DNA of 11,562 nt. Source: DAOMNN01 sp050486545. GTDB lineage: Bacteria; Pseudomonadota; Gammaproteobacteria; Burkholderiales; Rhodocyclaceae. This document shows positions 7,842 to 11,562 of the stretch, in pieces. Position 1 is the first letter of the stretch. Every line of letters begins with the position of its first letter. The notes beneath the pieces are model-generated. The model searched no databases. It had not been told where the DNA came from and worked only from the letters and a program-made list of their open reading frames with translations. The translations under genes and the position numbers were made by a program. Location of the stretch: the NCBI GenBank assembly GCA_050486545.1, contig JBJHDM010000081.1:1-11562 (forward strand), written 5' to 3'.

Positions 7842-9899
7842 GTGGCCGAACGAGGAAGGGAAGGCGCGCAGCGGCGGCCTGCACTGGCCGTGCTCTGGTT
7901 CTGGCTGGTGGCGGCGATCGTGCTCGCCGTTTCGGCCACGCTGACCCTTTGGGATGCACGGACCCGGCAGATCGCTGCGGCCGAGCGCAATCTCGAAGCG
8001 CTCAGCCGCATCCTCTCGGAACAGACGACCCGTACCTTCCAGAGCGTGGACCTGATCCTGCAAGGCACGGCTGAACGACTCGCGCACCTGACGCTTGCGG
8101 ACACGCCGGAGATGGCTGCGGAGGTGAATACGCTGCTCGGTGCCCGGATTTCGGGTGCGACCCAGGTCCGATCGCTGTTCGTGGTCGGGCTCGACGGGCG
8201 GATCCGCTATTCGGCACTGGCCTCCCCGATCGGCATCCCGGTCGAGGACCGCGACTATGTTCTTGCCCACCGGGAAAACCGTGTGTCGGGGCTCTTCATC
8301 GGTGCGCCGGTCCGGAACCGGGTCGATGGAGAGTGGTCGATCTTCGTCAGCCGACGCCTGTCGGATGACGGCGGTGCTTTCGCTGGCGTGGTGGCCGCAT
8401 CGGTTCCGTTGAGCTACTTCAACACGCTGTACAGTTCGGTCAAACCGCTGGAGGGCAGTGCGATCGCGCTGTTTCGTCGCGATGGGGCGCTTTTGTACGG
8501 CGAACCGCCGTTCGGCGAGGAACTGGCGACGGGCTGGTCGGCTGCGGAGGGCGAGCCGTGGGCCGGGCTGGCAAGTGCGGTACCGCAGTCGGTCGTACGC
8601 ATGACCGGTACCGTGCCACGAATCGTTGCAACCGGCGTGGTCGAAGGTTTTCCGCTGGTGACGATGATCGCGCTGAGCGAACATAGCGCACTCGAAACAT
8701 GGCGGGACCAGGCCGCGATGATCGTGGCCGGACTGGTCGGGGTCATCGTGTTGCTGGGCGTGGCGGCCTGGGCGTTTGCGCGCGAACTGGTGCGCGAGGA
8801 ATCCCTCGCCCAGTCTCTGCGGGAAAGCGAGGCGCGGTTGCAGGGCATCATCAGCACGGCCATGGATGCGGTCGTGACGATGGATGACAGTGGCCGTATC
8901 GTGCTGTTCAACCCTGCCGCGGAGCGGATGTTCGGTTGTCCCGCAAAAGAGGCCCTCGGGAGCCGGCTGGACCGGTTCATCCCCGAGCGCTTTCGCGGGG
9001 CGCACCGGGACCATGTCTCGCGTTTCGGGCAGAGCGGGGAAATGGCACGGTCCAAGGAGACCCGTTCGGAGATTGTCGCGCTTCGTGCCGACGGAGAGGA
9101 ACTGGTGGTGGACGCTTCGATCTCCCAGGTCGATGCTTCGGGCCGAAAGCTCTATACGGCCGTTCTGCGCGACATCACCGCCCGCCTCGAGCGGGAGGAG
9201 GCACTCCGGCAGTCCAATCGCCAGTTGCGGGAACTGTCGGCTGCAATGGAGTCGATTCGGGAGGAGGAACGTACGAGAATCGCCCGGGAACTCCACGATG
9301 ACCTGGGACAGCAACTGACTGGCTTGCGGATGAACCTGTCGTGGATACGCAACCGGTTGCGCACGGACCAGCCGGAATTGCTGGACAAGGTCCTGGCGCT
9401 GCAAAAGCAGATCGACATGGCGGTTGGATCGGTCCGGCGAATTACCGCGGAGTTACGCCCGCTGATGCTCGACGATCTCGGCCTGTTTGCCGCGGTGAAC
9501 TGGCTTGTCGAGGATGTCGAGAAGAAGACGGGGCTGGAGTTCGACCTTGTGCTCGATGAGGTCGAGCCGGAACTCGACGAAGAGACGGCGAGTGCTCTGT
9601 TTCGCATCCTTCAGGAGTCCCTGACGAATGTGGTGCGCCATGCTGAAGCTTCCGGCGTTCAAGTCAGTCTCATGCGGTCCGAAGCGCAACTGGTGCTGAA
9701 GGTGGTGGATGACGGACGCGGCATGGAGCCTGCGGACCGGTCCAAACCCCGCTCCTTCGGCTTGATCGGGATTCGGGAGCGGGCATACATTCTTGGTGGA
9801 AGCGTTCGCATCGAGAGCGAGCCGGATCGAGGGGTCACGATCGAAGTTGCCGTTCCTGTCCCCGTTCAGCATCCGGAAACGGAGGAGCATCGAACATGA
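7842..9899 (+). CDS. Membrane sensor histidine kinase (Cache-like sensor, PAS, HisKA_3, HATPase_c), NarL-type
   Basis: 685 aa with a GTG start; GGGGGGCGAG just upstream acts as the ribosome site. A membrane segment lies at about 15-37. A periplasmic PDC/Cache-like domain follows (about 40-285; SLFVVGLDGRIRYSA, DRDYVLAHRENRVSGLFIG and a FAGVVAASVPL-type strand), then a second membrane segment at about 291-312. A PAS domain covers about 326-448 (ISTAMDAVVTMDDSGRIVLFNPAAERMFG). The HisKA_3 dimerisation domain has the phospho-acceptor His485 in ARELHDDLGQ. The HATPase has an N-box (ESLTNVVRHAEA, Asn596), DDGRGM (623-628) and GLIGIRERA. All key kinase residues are present. It overlaps the response regulator by 4 bp (ATGA), so the two are co-translated. 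The ligand is unknown. The position between mtoB and mtoD suggests control of electron-conduit genes, which is inference. Confidence 0.92.
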   Translation: MAERGREGAQRRPALAVLWFWLVAAIVLAVSATLTLWDARTRQIAAAERNLEALSRILSEQTTRTFQSVDLILQGTAERLAHLTLADTPEMAAEVNTLLGARISGATQVRSLFVVGLDGRIRYSALASPIGIPVEDRDYVLAHRENRVSGLFIGAPVRNRVDGEWSIFVSRRLSDDGGAFAGVVAASVPLSYFNTLYSSVKPLEGSAIALFRRDGALLYGEPPFGEELATGWSAAEGEPWAGLASAVPQSVVRMTGTVPRIVATGVVEGFPLVTMIALSEHSALETWRDQAAMIVAGLVGVIVLLGVAAWAFARELVREESLAQSLRESEARLQGIISTAMDAVVTMDDSGRIVLFNPAAERMFGCPAKEALGSRLDRFIPERFRGAHRDHVSRFGQSGEMARSKETRSEIVALRADGEELVVDASISQVDASGRKLYTAVLRDITARLEREEALRQSNRQLRELSAAMESIREEERTRIARELHDDLGQQLTGLRMNLSWIRNRLRTDQPELLDKVLALQKQIDMAVGSVRRITAELRPLMLDDLGLFAAVNWLVEDVEKKTGLEFDLVLDEVEPELDEETASALFRILQESLTNVVRHAEASGVQVSLMRSEAQLVLKVVDDGRGMEPADRSKPRSFGLIGIRERAYILGGSVRIESEPDRGVTIEVAVPVPVQHPETEEHRT

Positions 9900-10549
9900 A
9901 ACGTGTCCTGATCGCCGACGATCATGCCATCATCCGGGATGGCTTGAAGATGATTCTTGCCGATGCCGAAGACCTGGAGGTTGCCGGTGAGGCCGCGGAC
10001 GGTCACGAGGTGCTTGCGAAAGTCAGGGAGGCGGACTGGGATATCCTGATTCTCGATATCTCGATGCCCGGCAAGAACGGCCTCGAACTGGTCAAGCTGA
10101 TCAAGGGCGAGAAACCGCGCCTGCCGATCCTGATCCTGACCATGCACGAGGAAGGGCAATACGCGCTGCGTGCCCTGCGTGCCGGGGCGTCAGGATACGT
10201 CACCAAGAACAACGACTCGGAACACCTGATCGCCGTCATCCGGAAGATTGTCGGAGGGGGAGTTTATCTGAGCCCCACGATGGCCGAACAACTGGCACGT
10301 GAGCTGATTCCCGGGGGCGTCGAGGGCGACCCGCATACGAAACTGTCGGACCGCGAGTATCAGATCTTCCAGATGCTCATTGCAGGCAAGGGGATCACCG
10401 AGATCGCAAACGATCTGTCGGTTAGCGTCAAGACGGTCAGCACGCACAAGACCCGCATCATGGCGAAAATGCACCTCTCGAGCCTTTCGGATCTGATCCG
10501 CTATGCGATCGATCACGACCTGCTTGATTACTTGCCCAATGCCCGCTAG
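9896..10549 (+). CDS. Two-component response regulator, NarL/FixJ (LuxR-type HTH) family
   Basis: 217 aa, typical of the family. The receiver domain (1-120) has the acidic pocket Asp8/Asp9, phospho-acceptor Asp54 (ILDISMPGKNG), Thr82 and Lys104. The LuxR-type helix-turn-helix covers about 147-207 (LSDREYQIFQMLIAGKG, then ITEIANDLSVSVKTVSTHKT), so it binds DNA as a dimer after phosphorylation by the kinase encoded immediately upstream. Its ATG overlaps the kinase stop (ATGA at 9896-9899), which implies translational coupling. Likely targets are its own operon and the neighbouring mto genes. The palindromes at 4319-4336 and 10889-10932 are candidate sites, unproven. No good intrinsic terminator follows directly. 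Confidence 0.95.
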   Translation: MKRVLIADDHAIIRDGLKMILADAEDLEVAGEAADGHEVLAKVREADWDILILDISMPGKNGLELVKLIKGEKPRLPILILTMHEEGQYALRALRAGASGYVTKNNDSEHLIAVIRKIVGGGVYLSPTMAEQLARELIPGGVEGDPHTKLSDREYQIFQMLIAGKGITEIANDLSVSVKTVSTHKTRIMAKMHLSSLSDLIRYAIDHDLLDYLPNAR

Positions 10550-10609
10550 GACGAACGGGGTGTCACGCCAGCGCTCCCGGTGTGTGCGAATGGGCAGGAG
10601 TCGGCCGTC

Positions 10610-10639
10610 GTAGGAAGATTCCGCACGCGAATCCGTTCC
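10610..10639 (+). repeat. REP-like GTAG hairpin (plus orientation)
   Basis: GTAG (10610-10613) begins a hairpin in which GGAA (10613-10616) plus GATTC (10617-10621) pair with GAATC (10629-10633) and TTCC (10636-10639), with a two-base CG bulge. This resembles a bulged REP stem. It faces an opposite-oriented partner about 60 bp downstream. Confidence 0.35.
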
Positions 10640-10680
10640 GCAATTCGATGAGCAGCCTGCGGAAACGGCTGAAGCTGGAC

Positions 10681-10705
10681 GGAAGAGCGGGTCCATTCTT
10701 CCTAC
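10681..10705 (-). repeat. REP-like GTAG hairpin (minus orientation)
   Basis: On the minus strand, GTAG (10705-10702) abuts a 6-bp stem, GGAAGA/TCTTCC (10697-10702 with 10681-10686), around a 10-nt loop. With the element at 10610 it forms an inverted pair. The shared 10-mer CGTAGGAAGA occurs at 10609-10618 and, inverted, at 10697-10706. Confidence 0.35.
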
Positions 10706-10888
10706 GCGGGATCAAGTTCCAGGTTGCCGGCATGCTCTCTTCCCCGTTCGCAAGGCGGACAGCCGCGATATGCATGCGATGAAACCCGGTATCGGTGCCC
10801 TGGTTCTGGCGCGATAGCCACCTTTCCGATTCCGCAGTCATTCGGCCGGCATCTCCGGGTCGAATGTTCTCCGCTCGCTTCCAAAAAC

Positions 10889-10932
10889 ATGGACATCCGT
10901 CGAACGGACGAGTCCGTACGACGGAGGTCCAT
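10889..10932. promoter_or_regulatory. 44-bp near-perfect dyad, candidate operator or RNA hairpin
   Basis: Three arm blocks of 6, 7 and 6 bp pair symmetrically (ATGGAC, TCCGTCG and ACGGAC with their complements), with single mismatches between blocks and a 2-nt centre. Nineteen of 21 arm positions pair. This is far beyond chance for intergenic DNA. It could be a regulator-binding site or, if transcribed, a stable stem. It lies 225 bp upstream of mtoD. Confidence 0.55.
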
Positions 10933-10951
10933 ACGCTTACGTCATTGACGG

Positions 10952-11018
10952 GTCGGAACATTCCTACAGAGCCATCTCCATTCCGACAAGAAGTTTAAGC
11001 CCGTTCCGATTTTTTTTT
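10952..11018 (+). terminator. Weak candidate terminator or switch with T9 tract
   Basis: TCGGAAC (10953-10959) can pair with GTTCCGA (11003-11009), which is immediately followed by nine T residues (11010-11018). The 43-nt loop is long for a classical terminator. The same left arm can instead pair as GTCGGAA (10952-10958) with TTCCGAC (10981-10987), so the two helices exclude each other. It could end transcripts coming from the two-component operon or a small RNA. Confidence 0.4.
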
Positions 11019-11156
11019 GCACTGCAGAAGACGACACTTTCTCCCCAGGATGAGGCGTGATCGAAGATCCGCCCGAACGATGCAAGTGGCTCGGAATGGG
11101 TGATGACCCCGCCCGCGAGCCGACCGGACTTCAAACGAGCTGTAGGAGATGTCGTC

Positions 11157-11486
11157 ATGAACAAGTTGTCGCTGGTGGCTGTTGCATTGATCGTTCTCGG
11201 TGCAAACCAGCCCGTCGAGGCGGTCGATGCACGGGCGGCGCAGAATGTACTACGTCAGGACAAGTGCATGACCTGTCATGCGGTGGACCGGAAGAAGGAC
11301 GGACCATCGTTCAAGGAAGTTGCTGAAAAGTATCGTGCTAAGGCGGATGCGGAGGCGGCACTGACCCGCCACATCTCCGAACCCAGCATGGTCGAGGTGG
11401 ACGGGCAGGAAGAGGAGCACGGAACCGTATCGACGATCGATCCGGATGTCATCAAGAATGTGGTGCATTGGATCATGTCGCTCTGA
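11157..11486 (+). CDS. mtoD: Monoheme class I cytochrome c, MtoD-like periplasmic electron shuttle
   Basis: 109 aa with a Sec signal peptide ending at about VEA-22, leaving a mature protein of roughly 9.5 kDa before heme attachment. One heme site, CMTCH (37-41), is followed by the class I features GPSFKEVAEKY (49-59) and a C-terminal helix NVVHWIMSL. The expected distal Met position, counted 17 residues before the C-terminal Trp105, is occupied by His88 (EEEHG), suggesting bis-His ligation. Met78 is the other possible ligand. Bis-His ligation is a known property of Sideroxydans MtoD, which supports the name. AGGAG lies 8 nt before ATG 11157. The frame is open further upstream, but that part has no signal sequence. 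The gene probably carries electrons between MtoA and inner-membrane partners. Confidence 0.85.
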   Translation: MNKLSLVAVALIVLGANQPVEAVDARAAQNVLRQDKCMTCHAVDRKKDGPSFKEVAEKYRAKADAEAALTRHISEPSMVEVDGQEEEHGTVSTIDPDVIKNVVHWIMSL

Positions 11487-11498
11487 ACGGTGCCGATC

Positions 11499-11562
11499 AT
11501 GATCAGGGAGAAATTCAGGAAGCTGACCGGCTGGCTGGGGCAACGTTCGCCGTGGCTCCTGC
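11499..11562 (+). CDS. 5' end of a gene cut by the window edge, possibly NapC/NirT-type tetraheme cytochrome
   Basis: An open frame begins at ATG 11499, 12 bp after the mtoD stop, in apparent operon with it. An in-frame GTG at 11490 is an alternative start. No strong Shine-Dalgarno is seen. The 21 visible residues (MIREKFRKLTGWLG, then QRSPWLL) look like a basic, tryptophan-containing cytoplasmic lead-in to a membrane anchor. NapC/NirT/CymA proteins start this way, and in Sideroxydans the mto cluster contains such a gene (cymA/imoA). That identity is inference from context. No heme motif falls inside the window. Confidence 0.5.
   Translation, partial: MIREKFRKLTGWLGQRSPWLL

Larger units (their letters stand above)
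10550..11156 (+). other. Long non-coding region between the response regulator and mtoD
   Basis: About 600 bp with no convincing gene. Open frames on both strands (for example minus 10563-10961, 132 codons) have no recognisable domain or good ribosome site and are probably chance frames in GC-rich DNA. The region holds an inverted pair of REP-like hairpins (10610-10705), a 44-nt dyad (10889-10932), mutually exclusive pairings ending in T9 (10952-11018), and then about 140 bp leading to mtoD that must include its promoter or be transcribed by read-through. Confidence 0.6.

Noticed and set aside
7755..9404. Minus-strand 549-codon open frame opposite the sensor kinase
   Set aside because: It is antisense to a kinase with all catalytic motifs. 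Its translation has no recognisable domain.
10563..10961. Minus-strand 132-codon frame in the region before mtoD
   Set aside because: No ribosome site, signal or family resemblance is visible, and it spans strong palindromes that look non-coding. I could not exclude a decayed gene but cannot support one.
1..11562. CRISPR arrays, tRNA or rRNA genes
   Set aside because: No regularly spaced direct repeats, cloverleaf sequences or rRNA signatures were seen on either strand.

Overview
This is a GC-rich proteobacterial chromosome segment. The DnaE, DmsE/MtrA-type cytochrome and NarL-type sensor sequences look betaproteobacterial, possibly from an iron-oxidising or metal-cycling lineage. That placement is a judgement from reading the proteins, not from a search. 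Its core is a porin-cytochrome electron conduit of the Mto/Mtr/Pio type, which carries electrons across the outer membrane.

Layout: (1) At 1-253 lie the last codons of an IS110-family transposase, a GTAG-headed REP-like palindrome, and the space before dnaE. (2) At 254-3739 is a complete dnaE (replicative polymerase alpha subunit). It converges, with an 18-bp gap, on a minus-strand acylphosphatase gene (3758-4057). (3) At 4058-4561 is a long intergenic region and leader rich in dyad symmetry, including a perfect 18-bp palindrome, a nested hairpin and a 12-bp palindrome. (4) At 4562-7632 are mtoA (decaheme periplasmic cytochrome, ten CXXCH) and mtoB (outer-membrane beta-barrel), a tight operon closed by a strong intrinsic terminator. 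(5) At 7842-10549 is a translationally coupled pair: a membrane sensor kinase (Cache-like periplasmic domain, PAS, HisKA_3, HATPase) and a NarL/LuxR-type response regulator. (6) At 10550-11156 is about 600 bp of non-coding DNA with REP-like hairpins, a 44-nt near-perfect dyad and a T9 tract. (7) At 11157-11486 is a monoheme cytochrome c resembling MtoD, followed by the first codons of another gene cut by the window edge. By analogy with Sideroxydans this may be a NapC/NirT-type quinol-linked cytochrome (CymA/ImoA).

Inferred working model: MtoA sits inside or against the MtoB barrel and moves electrons between an extracellular donor or acceptor (Fe(II)/Fe(III) or minerals) and the periplasm. 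The small cytochrome shuttles electrons across the periplasm. The truncated downstream gene may link to the quinone pool. The two-component system between mtoB and mtoD is a candidate dedicated regulator, and the dyads before mtoA and mtoD are candidate operators or RNA structures. The direction of electron flow (oxidation or reduction) cannot be read from this window. No separate extracellular MtrC/OmcA-type multiheme cytochrome is visible here.
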